64,000 bases of DNA from DP-36 sp036004365 (GCA_036004365.1 DASYRN010000195.1:12404-76403); one strand, 5' to 3'. Shown: positions 34,164 to 42,583, numbered from the stretch's first letter. Translations and numbers: made by a program. Notes: generated from the letters alone by a model not told the origin.

Positions 34164-34217
34164 ACAGCCTCCAATGTTCTTAAAGCATGCCCGCTCAAGT
34201 CTAACAGGCTCGATTAT

Positions 34218-35066
34218 CTAACGGTCGCTGGTTTTTGTTTTTTCTCGCTCCCGTTTGGCAGGGGTACTCTTTGCCTGTTTGGTTTCCAGCGCGCGCTCTG
34301 TACCCGCGGCTTTCCACACATTGGTATCGATATCTACCTTCGTCGCTTTGCTACTATTTTTATCTATATCGATTTGGACTTCGTAGCTGCGATCACCCTT
34401 GACGACTTCATATTCGACGTAATCGGCTTTGTCAGAATTGACCGCGGTGATCTGGTAGCCGAGTTTCTCCAGCTGTTTGCGGTAAAAGTCTCGATCCTCA
34501 CCGACCTTCAAAGCCTGCGCCAGCTCATCCCTACCTTTGTCCCAGTTACTCTTTCGGTCACGGTCGCTGTAGCGTGCGTTTGCCGGACCGCCAACATCCT
34601 TTTTATCGGCTTTTCTTCCCTTAAGGATCTCGTCCGTCGTCTTTGCTTGCCACATGTTGCTGGAAACCTCCACTTTGGTTACCTTGCGACTACTCTTGTC
34701 CAGATCCATCTGGATCTCGTAGGTCTGATCACCCTTCACGACTTCGTACTCAAGGTAGTCCGGTTTGTCGTAATTTATGGAGGTTATCTGGTAGCCGAGT
34801 TTCTCCAGTTCCTTGCGGTAAAAGTCTCGATCCTGACCTGGCTTCAAAGCCCGCACCAGTTCATCTTTGCCTTTTTCCCACTGGCCCTTCCGGGCGCGGT
34901 CGCTGTAGCGAGGACCGTCGGTTCCGTCTCTAGGGCGCTCTGCGGGCCCTTCCTTGCCGCGCTCCGAAGGCCGATCCGAGCGTTCCGCGCTGTACGTGGC
35001 CGATGTCAGACCTAGAGTCGCGACCAATCCGAGCACAAGCATTGACTGCAATACTCGCGTTTCCAT
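34218..35066 (-). CDS. Exported protein with two PepSY-like tandem repeats
   Basis: The 282-residue protein has a signal peptide ('SMLVLGLVATLGLTSATYSA'), a charged linker and two about 90-residue repeats (about 52-142 and 164-254). Repeat 1 has 'RDFYRKELEKLGYQITSINY' and 'DYLEYEVVKGDQTYEIQMDL'; repeat 2 has 'RDFYRKQLEKLGYQITAVNS' and 'DYVEYEVVKGDRSYEVQIDI'. Each repeat ends in a DxDK/VTKVEV-like strand, the arrangement of PepSY domains. PepSY domains are often inhibitory or ligand-binding periplasmic modules. The repeats remain about 70% identical by eye, so the duplication is fairly recent. A lysine/threonine-rich tail ends the protein. Confidence 0.75.
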   Translation of the reverse strand: METRVLQSMLVLGLVATLGLTSATYSAERSDRPSERGKEGPAERPRDGTDGPRYSDRARKGQWEKGKDELVRALKPGQDRDFYRKELEKLGYQITSINYDKPDYLEYEVVKGDQTYEIQMDLDKSSRKVTKVEVSSNMWQAKTTDEILKGRKADKKDVGGPANARYSDRDRKSNWDKGRDELAQALKVGEDRDFYRKQLEKLGYQITAVNSDKADYVEYEVVKGDRSYEVQIDIDKNSSKATKVDIDTNVWKAAGTERALETKQAKSTPAKREREKTKTSDR

Positions 35067-35110
35067 AATTCCTCCTAATGGTATGTAATGGTTAACGCTA
35101 GATCTCTTGC

Positions 35111-35278
35111 CTAGACCTGCGGTCGGGTGCGCCCCGCGATTAGGCTAACCAAAAACAGGACAATGAAGACCACGAACAGTATCCATGCGATCTGCGTGGC
35201 CGCGCCGGCAACTCCAGACAATCCCAGCAATCCGGCGATCAGCCCGATGATTAAAAAAGTTACTGCCCAGTTAAGCAT
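35111..35278 (-). CDS. UPF0391/DUF1328 small membrane protein, copy 1
   Basis: The 55-residue protein begins MLNWAVTFLIIGLIAGLLG and has a second helix 'QIAWILFVVFIVLFLVSLIA', the hallmark of UPF0391 (YtjA) proteins. Translation starts at ATG 35278 with GGAGAC upstream. It is nearly identical to the copy at 35380-35547, differing mainly in the last residues (AGRTRPQV here, GGRLRPPV there). The function is unknown; the family is associated with envelope stress. Confidence 0.9.
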   Translation of the reverse strand: MLNWAVTFLIIGLIAGLLGLSGVAGAATQIAWILFVVFIVLFLVSLIAGRTRPQV

Positions 35279-35379
35279 ATGCGTCTCCTTTTGTTACGGA
35301 CGGTATCGCGGCAGCTCGCGCAACTAAAACTTTTTGACTGCACCCACTTTGTTAAATCAGCAAGGCTGAATTTCTTGGC

Positions 35380-35547
35380 CTAAACTGGCGGGCGAAGACG
35401 GCCGCCGATCAAGCTGACCAAGAACAAGACTATAAAGACCACGAACAGGATCCATGCGATCTGCGTGGCCGCGCCGGCAACCCCAGACAATCCCAACAAT
35501 CCGGCGATTAGCCCGATGATTAAAAAAGTTACTGCCCAGTTAAGCAT
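35380..35547 (-). CDS. UPF0391/DUF1328 small membrane protein, copy 2
   Basis: A 55-residue tandem paralogue of the gene at 35111-35278, with the same two-helix layout and the same start context (CATATGCGTCTCCTTT on the plus strand). The start codons are 269 bp apart. DNA identity is very high through the first about 45 codons and the ribosome site and fades in the 3' end and the spacer, which indicates a recent tandem duplication. Confidence 0.9.
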   Translation of the reverse strand: MLNWAVTFLIIGLIAGLLGLSGVAGAATQIAWILFVVFIVLFLVSLIGGRLRPPV

Positions 35548-35737
35548 ATGCGTCTCCTTTCGTTACGGACATTTAAAGCAAACGTTCTCTCTTGGTATCC
35601 GCTGCAGCTGGTGAACGAAAATTTTTTACCCACTGCATTTGAGCTCGTTAAATGAGCAAGGCCTGTGCCATGGTTACCAAACCCCTTGATTTTTTGGGCT
35701 TCCGATGGCTTCCAGAAACTTTTTGTGCCTGAGTCTA

Positions 35738-35755
35738 TGTAGGTGAATTCCTACA
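35738..35755. promoter_or_regulatory. Palindromic operator candidate TGTAGG-N6-CCTACA
   Basis: TGTAGGTGAATTCCTACA: perfect 6-bp half-sites around a 6-nt centre, about 190 bp upstream of the UPF0391 copy 2 start and 140 bp upstream of the plus-strand promoter. It is a plausible regulator binding site for the small-gene block; there is no direct evidence. Confidence 0.35.
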
Positions 35756-35873
35756 GTGGCAGGGAAAAAACTGCCTTGGCGTCTTTCGTAGCGTTTTGCC
35801 ATTTCATACTTCTGGCATTACGAACAATTACGAACACAAAATCACAATTGTTCTATTTTCATCCCTCTTCCCC

Positions 35874-35903
35874 TTGACGCCGATAATCGATCTGCCCTAT
35901 TTT
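35874..35903 (+). promoter_or_regulatory. Candidate promoter, TTGACG-N18-TATTTT
   Basis: -35 at 35874-35879 and -10 at 35898-35903, with the same hexamers and spacing as at 12092, 15837 and 38147. It lies 54 nt before the ATG of the polysaccharide deacetylase. Confidence 0.6.
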
Positions 35904-35957
35904 TAGAGCCATTTTTGGCGCCGTCATTTGGTTTGGAGCAAGGAGGAGATATCTATT

Positions 35958-36827
35958 ATGCCTACACCGAGACCGAAACCGATCGAGTGGCCGGAGAAGG
36001 CCAAGATCTGCGTCACATTCATTGTCCCCTGGGAGGTTTGGCCCGAGAATTTTGCGACTCACCAATCGATCCAGCGCCACGGTGGTGCCACCCTTCCACC
36101 GCCGCATGCTGTTTTTAAGAAGAACATGGCTCTGGTGACCGAACGAGAATACGGAGACCGGGTGGGAATCTGGAGAGTACTCGATCTCTTCGATCGCCAT
36201 AAACTCAAGGTCACCTTTCTTATGAATGGTTTGAAAGTAGAGCAATTCGCCGGTTTGTGCAGGGAGATCAAAGCTCAGGGGCACGAATTCTCTTCCGAAA
36301 GCTATGAGCATGAATATTCCTTCATGTACACGCGGGAGCAGGAGCGGGAAGCGATTCAAAAGACGGTAGCCGCGTTTGAGAAAGTTCTGGGGCAGAAACC
36401 TACCGGATACCTGTCACCCGGCCATGCATCGACCGATAATACGTTGGAGCTGGTTGCCGAAGCAGGGTTTGTCTGGTGGGCAGATCCGTTGAACAGCGAC
36501 GTCCCCTACACTCTGGAATCGCGCGGGCGAAAGGTCGTCGTTGTTCCTTATAACGTCCCGGGATGCAATGACTACTCGACTTACGGGACCGCGCGGACTC
36601 CGAGAGATCTCTTGCAGATCATGAAGGACCAGTTTGACTACCTTTATTGGGAAGGGGAGCAGGGATCGCCGAAATTTTTCGCGTTCAATCTTCATCCGTT
36701 TGTCTCCGGCGTTCCCTATCGCACCAAGATCATTGACGAGTTCATTAAGTATGCCAAAGGCTTTCCCAAAGTTTGGTGGGCGCGACGGATCGAAATCGCG
36801 AACTGGTGCCTGGAAAAAGGGTATTAG
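35958..36827 (+). CDS. Polysaccharide deacetylase-family (NodB/PuuE-like) hydrolase
   Basis: ATG 35958 follows AGGAGGAG. The 289-residue cytoplasmic protein has the deacetylase barrel: 'AKICVTFIVPWEVWPENFA' in place of the usual TFDD-type first motif, 'RVLDLFDRHKLKVTFLMNGL', 'GHEFSSESYEHEYSFMYT', 'GYLSPGHASTDNTLELVAEA' and 'FFAFNLHPFVSGVPYR'. Members of this subgroup, such as PuuE allantoinase, hydrolyse small amides or cyclic ureides rather than polysaccharides. No signal peptide is present, consistent with a small-molecule substrate. The neighbour is a phosphonoacetate-hydrolase-like enzyme. Confidence 0.85.
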   Translation: MPTPRPKPIEWPEKAKICVTFIVPWEVWPENFATHQSIQRHGGATLPPPHAVFKKNMALVTEREYGDRVGIWRVLDLFDRHKLKVTFLMNGLKVEQFAGLCREIKAQGHEFSSESYEHEYSFMYTREQEREAIQKTVAAFEKVLGQKPTGYLSPGHASTDNTLELVAEAGFVWWADPLNSDVPYTLESRGRKVVVVPYNVPGCNDYSTYGTARTPRDLLQIMKDQFDYLYWEGEQGSPKFFAFNLHPFVSGVPYRTKIIDEFIKYAKGFPKVWWARRIEIANWCLEKGY

Positions 36828-36957
36828 CTTCTTTGCGGGGCTAGTCGGAGCAGGCTCCACCTTTCTCGGTGCTTAAGGATTTGCAGCGCCGCCAGAGAGT
36901 CTGCAGCGTAATCTGATGAACTTGCCGCCAACCGGCAGAGCCTGAAAGGAGCAAAAG

Positions 36958-38082
36958 ATGATCTTGCAAAAGCAGAGGGCCGTGATTGGGATGATCGACG
37001 GCTTCGGTGCTGACTATCTCGAGGCGAGTCCCATGCCCGTGATGAAGACGATGATCGGCGAGGGCCTCTTCAAAAAGGTCAGCGCCGTGTTTCCGACCGT
37101 GACTAACACTAACAACGTCTCGATCTGCTGCGGCGCATGGCCCAAGGAGCACGGCATCACCGGAAACTCCTATTTCGATGAAGCGACCGGCGAGGCTGAC
37201 TACATGGAAAGCGCGGACTTTATACGTGTCCCGACGATCCTAGAGCTAGCCGCCGACCGGGGAATCGCCTCAGCCTTGCTCACATGCAAAGAGAAGACGA
37301 TCCATCTGATGGCGAAAGGCGCCAACATTGCGCTTGCCGCTGAGAATCCGCCGGCTGAGTTCATCGACCGGTTCGGAAAACCTCCGCACATCTATAGCCG
37401 TGAGATCAACTACTGGCTTTGGAAGGTGGCGATCGATATTCTCAAGCGGCGAAAGGATGTCAGGCTCGTGTACGTCCACACCACAGACTACCCGATGCAC
37501 ACATGGAGTCCGAAAGAGGCGGAGTCGAAGGAGCATTTAGCGACTCTCGATACCCTTCTCGGCGAGGCCCAAGAGGCGGCGCCGGACGCCGCGTTCATGA
37601 TCACGGCGGACCACGGCATGAACTACAAAAAACGCTGTTGGGATCTCACGAAGGCTTGTCGCGACCGGGGTCTCGAGCTGCGCTTTGCGCTCTCGGCGGA
37701 AAAGGACCGTTACGTCAAGCACCATCGGACCTTTGGCGGGTGCGCCTGGGTCTGGCTTAAATCGCCGCGCGACGAGGGCAAAGCTTTCGATACCATCTAT
37801 TCTCTGGAAGGTGTCGAGCAAGTTTTGACCCGGAGTAAAGCCGCCGACCGTTTTCATCTGATGCCGGAACGCATCGGAGAGCTGGTCGTTCTTGGGGACA
37901 GCGATACCGTCTTCGGTGAAATGGATACCGCAAAAGAGGTCCTCGATCCGCGCTATCGCTCCCACGGCTCGTTGCACGAATCGGAAGTGCCGCTGTTGAT
38001 CTTCAATCATGCGGTGGAGCTCCCTTCACCCGACAGGTTTGAGGCCAATCTGGATCTAACTCGCCTCTCCTTCGGGAGATAG
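36958..38082 (+). CDS. Alkaline-phosphatase-superfamily hydrolase, phosphonoacetate hydrolase-like
   Basis: The 374-residue protein fits the PhnA/NPP branch: 'RAVIGMIDGFGADYLEASP' with the first metal Asp, the nucleophile Thr in 'FPTVTNTNNVSICCGAWP', 'VYVHTTDYPMHTWSP' with further Asp/His ligands, and 'FMITADHGMNYK' with the Asp-His pair. Phosphonoacetate hydrolase cleaves the C-P bond to acetate and phosphate. The match supports the superfamily strongly and the substrate only moderately; a phosphodiester or phosphonate substrate is an alternative. GAAAGGAGC precedes the ATG. It follows the deacetylase by 130 bp. Confidence 0.85.
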   Translation: MILQKQRAVIGMIDGFGADYLEASPMPVMKTMIGEGLFKKVSAVFPTVTNTNNVSICCGAWPKEHGITGNSYFDEATGEADYMESADFIRVPTILELAADRGIASALLTCKEKTIHLMAKGANIALAAENPPAEFIDRFGKPPHIYSREINYWLWKVAIDILKRRKDVRLVYVHTTDYPMHTWSPKEAESKEHLATLDTLLGEAQEAAPDAAFMITADHGMNYKKRCWDLTKACRDRGLELRFALSAEKDRYVKHHRTFGGCAWVWLKSPRDEGKAFDTIYSLEGVEQVLTRSKAADRFHLMPERIGELVVLGDSDTVFGEMDTAKEVLDPRYRSHGSLHESEVPLLIFNHAVELPSPDRFEANLDLTRLSFGR

Positions 38083-38146
38083 GGATCCAGTCTTTTTCAT
38101 CCTTCCGCTTTCTTCCTTCATACTTTTTTTGTTTTTTGTCCTCCCC

Positions 38147-38176
38147 TTGACGACTGTCGCAGACCTAACCTATTTT
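38147..38176 (+). promoter_or_regulatory. Candidate promoter, TTGACG-N18-TATTTT
   Basis: -35 38147-38152, -10 38171-38176, 18-nt spacer, 71 nt before ATG 38247 of the solute-binding protein; CCCC precedes the -35, as at 35874. Confidence 0.6.
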
Positions 38177-38246
38177 AGGGCCTCTTACGGCGCATACTAA
38201 GTCGGCTCTCTCCGGACTGCGGTTTGTTGGGCGGGCTTTTCTGTAT

Positions 38247-39224
38247 ATGAGAAGGATCTTAACTTTTTCCCTCGTCCTGATATCCACCCTCTATGTTTAC
38301 GGTCCAGCGGCTAAGGGTCAAACAGTCAAGCTGGGCATAACTTCGAAGACGCTCTTCTTTATCCCTTATTACGTGGGCCAGAAGAAGGGATTTTACGCAG
38401 CGGAAAACATCAAGCTCGAGCCTATTCTCATAGGACGAAGCGACGTTCAGCTCCAGGCATTGCTTGCAGGAGAAATCCATATTGGCAGCTTGAATGCCGA
38501 TGCGACGATCGTCATCAACGAAAAGGGGGGGAATCTTAAGGTCATCGCCGGAACCGACAATTCGGCTCCCTATATCCTCGTTGGCGGCAAGGCCTACAAA
38601 AAGATTGAAGATCTAAAAGGGGCCAGAATCGGTGTGTCCGCCTTGCGGGGAGGGGCGACCTCGATCCTCCTGGATTATCTCAAAAGCAAAGGCCTTCTTT
38701 ATCCGCGTGATTTCACCATGGTCCTGATTTCGGGCGGGACCGCTGCGCGCCTGACGGCGCTGGAGGGCGGAGCGATCGCCGGCGCGGTTTTAGGCGTCCC
38801 TTATTCCGACATCGCGATCGACCAGGGGTTCAACCGACTTGGCGACACGTTGGAACTGATCCCCACTTATCAATTCAATGCCGTCACCATAAATCCCGCT
38901 TGGGCGGAGAAGAACCGCGCCACCGTGGTCCGCTTCCTCAAGGCCCATATCCAAAGCCTGCGCTGGATCTACGGGCATCCCGATCAAGCCGCGGAGTTCT
39001 TCACTCAGGAAATGGGCGTCAAGCCACCTTACGCTCGCAGAGGCATAGAGTATTTCACCAAAAACAAAATCTTCCCGATAGACGGCTCGTTTACCCTGGA
39101 GGGCCTGAGGATGAACATCGAGGTGCAGGCGAGAGACGGCGTCCTCAAAGAGCCTCTGCCTTCTCCCGAAAGGTATGTCGATCCGAGCTATATCAAGCAG
39201 GCGCACAAAGAACTGGGAATGTAA
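38247..39224 (+). CDS. ABC-type solute-binding protein, NMT1/THI5-like
   Basis: The 325-residue protein has a signal peptide ('ILTFSLVLISTLYVYGPAAK') and the NMT1/THI5 fold: 'LFFIPYYVGQKKGFYAAENI', 'LQALLAGEIHIGSLNADATI', 'IEDLKGARIGVSALRGGATS'. It would bind a small organic ligand in the periplasm. The stop is 21 bp before a second binding protein of a different (Bug/TctC) family and then an MFS carrier, so the unit pairs two capture proteins with a secondary transporter rather than with an ABC permease. Confidence 0.9.
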   Translation: MRRILTFSLVLISTLYVYGPAAKGQTVKLGITSKTLFFIPYYVGQKKGFYAAENIKLEPILIGRSDVQLQALLAGEIHIGSLNADATIVINEKGGNLKVIAGTDNSAPYILVGGKAYKKIEDLKGARIGVSALRGGATSILLDYLKSKGLLYPRDFTMVLISGGTAARLTALEGGAIAGAVLGVPYSDIAIDQGFNRLGDTLELIPTYQFNAVTINPAWAEKNRATVVRFLKAHIQSLRWIYGHPDQAAEFFTQEMGVKPPYARRGIEYFTKNKIFPIDGSFTLEGLRMNIEVQARDGVLKEPLPSPERYVDPSYIKQAHKELGM

Positions 39225-39245
39225 TAGGATCAGGAGGATTCTGTT

Positions 39246-40265
39246 ATGAAAATAGGCTCTCTACTGTTGTCACTTTGCTTAGCGGTTTCGTTTACGGCGA
39301 CCTCTCTCGCCCAAGAATTCTACAAAGGCAAGACGATCCGCGTCATCGTCGGCGGGACCGCAGGCGGCGGCTTTGATGTTTACACCCGAGCGATGACTCG
39401 GCACATGGGAAAACATATCCCCGGCAATCCAACCTTCGTCGTCGACAATATGACCGGAGCGGCGACCCGGATCGCGGCCAAATATATGCATAGCAGCGCC
39501 AAGCCGGATGGCCTGACTTTCGGTATCTTCAACGGTTATTTGATCTTAGGGCGGGTGTTGGGGACAGAGGGGATCGATTTTGATGTGAGGCAATTTGAGT
39601 ATCTCGGCGTTCCAGTCAAGGACAACGTCGTGTGTGCCCTTCATAAGGCGAGCGGGGTCACGAACTTTCAGCAATGGGTTGCCGCGAAGACGCCGGTGAA
39701 GATCGGTGGCCTCGGTCCGGGGAACAGCACGAGCGATGTTCCGAGGATTCTCAAGGCGGCGCTCGATCTCCCTCTTCAGCTCGTCGAGGGTTACAAAGGC
39801 ACGGCTGACGTGCGGTTAGCCGCGGATGCAGGCGAAGTCGGGGGCGGCTGCTGGGCATGGGAATCCGTGAAGGTGACCTGGGCCAGTGGGTTACAATCGG
39901 GAAGCGTCAACGTGGTCGTCCAAGCGACGCCTAAGGCGCTGCCGGAGCTTTCGAAGGTGCCGGTCGCCCTCGAAGTCGCCAAGACCGAGGAGGGGCGCCA
40001 GCTGATCAAAGCCGGCGCAGTCGATGTGTCCAGCATCACGCGGGTTTATGCTACGACGCCCGGCACTCCCAAAGATCGAGTCCAAACCTTACGCAAGGCG
40101 TTCATCGACACGCTCAAAGACCCGGAATTCGTTGCCGAGGCCAAGAAATCAAACCTCGAGATCGATCCGCTGACCGGAGAAGAGGTGCAAAAAACCGTCG
40201 CCGGCTTGTTCAACCTAAACCCCGCCACGGTGTCCAAGCTCGCATCCGTCCTTGCAGTGAAGTAA
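39246..40265 (+). CDS. Tripartite tricarboxylate transporter (Bug/TctC) family solute-binding protein
   Basis: The 339-residue protein has a signal peptide ('LLLSLCLAVSFTATSLAQ') and the Bug signature 'YKGKTIRVIVGGTAGGGFDV', 'GNPTFVVDNMTGAATRIAAK' and 'ARIAA/YMHSSAKPDGLTFG'-type loop. Bug proteins bind carboxylates, amino acids or nicotinate through water-mediated contacts. The TctA/TctB membrane partners are not in the window. AGGAGGA precedes the ATG. An MFS gene follows 10 bp downstream and may be the physical transporter (inference). Confidence 0.92.
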   Translation: MKIGSLLLSLCLAVSFTATSLAQEFYKGKTIRVIVGGTAGGGFDVYTRAMTRHMGKHIPGNPTFVVDNMTGAATRIAAKYMHSSAKPDGLTFGIFNGYLILGRVLGTEGIDFDVRQFEYLGVPVKDNVVCALHKASGVTNFQQWVAAKTPVKIGGLGPGNSTSDVPRILKAALDLPLQLVEGYKGTADVRLAADAGEVGGGCWAWESVKVTWASGLQSGSVNVVVQATPKALPELSKVPVALEVAKTEEGRQLIKAGAVDVSSITRVYATTPGTPKDRVQTLRKAFIDTLKDPEFVAEAKKSNLEIDPLTGEEVQKTVAGLFNLNPATVSKLASVLAVK

Positions 40266-40275
40266 GGGCGATGGC

Positions 40276-41574
40276 TTGATCTCAACCTTTTTTAAGTTTC
40301 TCTCAGGCATCTACTATGGTTGGCGGATGGTGGGGTTGGTGTCCACCATCCGCGTTCTCGGCGGAGGGCTGCACCAGTACGGCTTCACCGTCTTTTTTCT
40401 CCCGATCAGCCAGGATCTTGGCTTGAGTCGCGCCGCTACTTCTTTGGCCTTTTCTCTCGCCCGAGCCGAGGGAGCCATCGAAGGTCCTGTGGTCGGCTAC
40501 CTGGTCGACCGCCATGGCCCAAGACCCATGATTATGGTCGCGGCCGTCCTGACGGGCATTGGTTATATCCTTCTCTCTTGGGTCGACAGCTACGCAAGCT
40601 TTCTTATCATCTATCTGGGGGTGATCTCTCTCGCTTTCACCGCCGGCTTCGTGCATTCGCCGATGGTCGTGGCGAACAGCTGGTTTATTCGGCGGCGGGC
40701 ACGCGCCATGACTTTGATCAGCGCCGCGGTGCCGGTCGGCGGGGCCATGATTTCTCCGCTGCTTGCCATGGCCGTTTATGCGTGGGGCTGGCGCTGGGCC
40801 GCCTTTCTTGCAGGCTGCCTCTTTCTATTTATTGCGGCTCCTTTGAGCGTTCGTTTGCGGCGGTCTCCTGAGAGCATAGGTCTTCTGCCGGACGGCGACC
40901 CGCCTCAGAAAGGGGCCCCTCGAAGCGCCCCGGACAAGAGTCGCGCTCCAGGCGATAAGGAAGAAACGGATTTCACTGTGCGCCACGCCATGAGCACGTT
41001 TGTTTATTGGATGCTGGTCCTATCCATGATGGCCAGGGTCGGAGCTTACAGCACGGTATCGGTGCACTTTGTCCCGATCATGGTCTGGAAGGGTTTGAGC
41101 CAGGAGCAGGCCGCCCTTTTTCTCGGCGCCTTCGCTTTTTTGAACCTGCTGTCCCATTTTCTCTTGGGATGGATCGCCGACATGATGAACAAGCTACAGT
41201 TGCTTACTGCCTGCATGTTTATTGCAGCGGCGTCAGTGCTGGCGCTGATGTGGGGCGAGGCCTACTGGCTGCTCTGGCTTTTCACGATTCTGTTCACCGT
41301 GATCGATGCCTCGTTTCCGATCGCCTGGGCCGCAGTGGGCGATTTTTTCGGCCGCAGATATTTCGCCACAATCCGGGGAACGATGAGCTTCTTCTACCAG
41401 TGGGGGAGTGTCATTGGACCGGTGCTCGCCGGAGCGATTTATGACCAAAGCCAAACCTACCATTCCGTGCTCTGGGGCCTCTTTGTCCTTCTCTTGATTT
41501 CATCTTTTCTGAACGCGCTTCTCATCAAGCCCTGGGCCGACTCCCGCAAGCGCCTTCTTGCGCTTTCTTCCTGA
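40276..41574 (+). CDS. MFS transporter (monocarboxylate/oxalate-formate antiporter-like)
   Basis: The 432-residue protein has 12 predicted helices. The first loop carries the MFS motif 'GYLVDRHGPRPMIM', and the central polar linker ('GDPPQKGAPRSAPDKSRAPG') splits two six-helix halves. It resembles the 'hexuronate/OFA-like' carriers that take up organic acids. It begins with TTG 10 bp after the Bug-type binding protein. The last about 90 bp of the gene are repeated downstream at 42465-42560. Confidence 0.9.
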   Translation: MISTFFKFLSGIYYGWRMVGLVSTIRVLGGGLHQYGFTVFFLPISQDLGLSRAATSLAFSLARAEGAIEGPVVGYLVDRHGPRPMIMVAAVLTGIGYILLSWVDSYASFLIIYLGVISLAFTAGFVHSPMVVANSWFIRRRARAMTLISAAVPVGGAMISPLLAMAVYAWGWRWAAFLAGCLFLFIAAPLSVRLRRSPESIGLLPDGDPPQKGAPRSAPDKSRAPGDKEETDFTVRHAMSTFVYWMLVLSMMARVGAYSTVSVHFVPIMVWKGLSQEQAALFLGAFAFLNLLSHFLLGWIADMMNKLQLLTACMFIAAASVLALMWGEAYWLLWLFTILFTVIDASFPIAWAAVGDFFGRRYFATIRGTMSFFYQWGSVIGPVLAGAIYDQSQTYHSVLWGLFVLLLISSFLNALLIKPWADSRKRLLALSS

Positions 41575-41606
41575 CGCTGTATCCACGATCACGAGTCACG
41601 ACCACG
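41511..41606. repeat. 96-bp direct repeat, copy 1 (MFS 3' end)
   Basis: This copy covers the last codons and stop of the MFS gene plus 32 bp beyond. It matches 42465-42560 at about 80% by eye, without gaps, including the trailing ACGATCACGAGTCA stretch. Confidence 0.8.
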
Positions 41607-41741
41607 TCCCGCATTCTTGGTCATTTTTACGCTTTCACCCTTCATGATTCTTCCTTTCCCTAGTTCTCCCGCAGGTAGGCTGCACGAACGCGAACCGCGT
41701 TCTTCCCCGCCTGTTGCCTTCCCTCTAAATTTGCCCTAAGT

Positions 41742-42451
41742 GTGGCCAAGGAAGCGCGGGCGATGGCGATGGAAATCAGCGTGCTCAGCGCGGGCGCGGT
41801 CCAGCCCGGGCTGGTGAAAGTCATCGATGCGTTCCGGCGCGAAACTGGTCACGATGTAAAGTCGTCTTCGCTACCGCACCAGCGATCCGCAAACGCATCG
41901 GCGGCGAGACGGTGGACGTTGTTGTTGCGCCGCTGGCCCTGCTGGATGACCTGGTCAAGACCGGGAAAGCCGCCGCGGCGGACCGGGTCACAGTCGGACG
42001 GATTGGAGTAGGAGTCATGGTTTGCGACGGAGCGCCGCTGCCGAAGATCTCCACTGTTGATGACTTTAAACGATCCCTGCTGAAGGCCGAATCGGTCGTT
42101 TACAACCGGGCCTCAACCGGGATCTATCTTGAGAGTTTGTTCGGCCGTCTAAGAATCGCGGGACAACTGAAAGCCAAAACGACGCGCTATCCGGATTTCG
42201 CTGCCGTGCTCAATCACGTCAGCAAAGGCAAAGGGAACCAAATCGGTCTTGGGGCGACCACCGTCATCATCGAGGGCAAAAAGAAGGGACTTAGGTTCGT
42301 CGGCCCACTGCCGGCAGAGATTCAGAACTACACGACTTACGCCGCGACAGTCACGGAGTACGGGGCTGCCAAGGACGCGCCGCGGGAGTTTGTCCGCTAC
42401 ATCACAACCCCGGGGGCAAGGGCGGCACTTGCCACCGCCGGCATCGAATAA
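41742..42451 (+). pseudogene. ModA-like (molybdate-type) substrate-binding protein, one-base frameshift
   Basis: Two frames join as one 235-residue protein. The first gives 'EISVLSAGAVQPGLVKVIDA' and 'FRRETGHDVK'; the second, read from just before 41912, continues 'VVFATAPAIRKRIGGETVDV', 'VVAPLALLDDLVKTGKA' and 'REFVRYITTPGARAALATAG'. Adding one G at 41860-41861 (AAGGTCG for AAGTCG) restores the frame. It is a type II periplasmic-binding fold like molybdate-binding ModA, but has no signal peptide, so it may act in the cytoplasm as a sensor. The start is GTG 41742 or ATG 41763/41769. It is flanked by the 96-bp direct repeats. Confidence 0.78.
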
Positions 42452-42464
42452 GTTGCGACCTTGT

Positions 42465-42560
42465 GACCGCTCTTATCATCAAGCCCTGAGTCGATTCCCG
42501 CAAGCGACTTCTTGCGCTCTCTTCCTAACGTCTGGTCAACGATCACGAGTCAAGACCACG
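42465..42560. repeat. 96-bp direct repeat, copy 2 (diverged MFS 3' end)
   Basis: Ungapped match to 41511-41606. Read in the MFS frame it still encodes 'IIKP', an in-frame TGA, 'VDSRKRLLALSS' and a stop, so it is the remnant of a second carrier gene. Confidence 0.8.
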
Positions 42561-42583
42561 AGCACGCTCTTTCTCTCCCTGTT

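Larger units (their letters stand above)
35111..35560. repeat. Tandem duplication of the UPF0391 gene
   Basis: Two about 180-bp units (35111-35295 and 35380-35565), each a complete 55-codon gene plus its ribosome site, are nearly identical. The spacer between them is not repeated. Confidence 0.85.
35548..35957. other. Divergent intergenic region with palindrome and promoter
   Basis: 410 bp between the minus-strand small-gene block and the deacetylase. It holds the promoter at 35874-35903 and an 18-bp palindrome at 35738-35755. No gene was seen. Confidence 0.6.

Noticed and set aside
34374..35015. 213-residue plus-strand ORF opposite the PepSY-repeat gene
   Set aside because: Apparent repeats and hydrophobic stretches are the mirror image of the PepSY repeats; no ribosome site.
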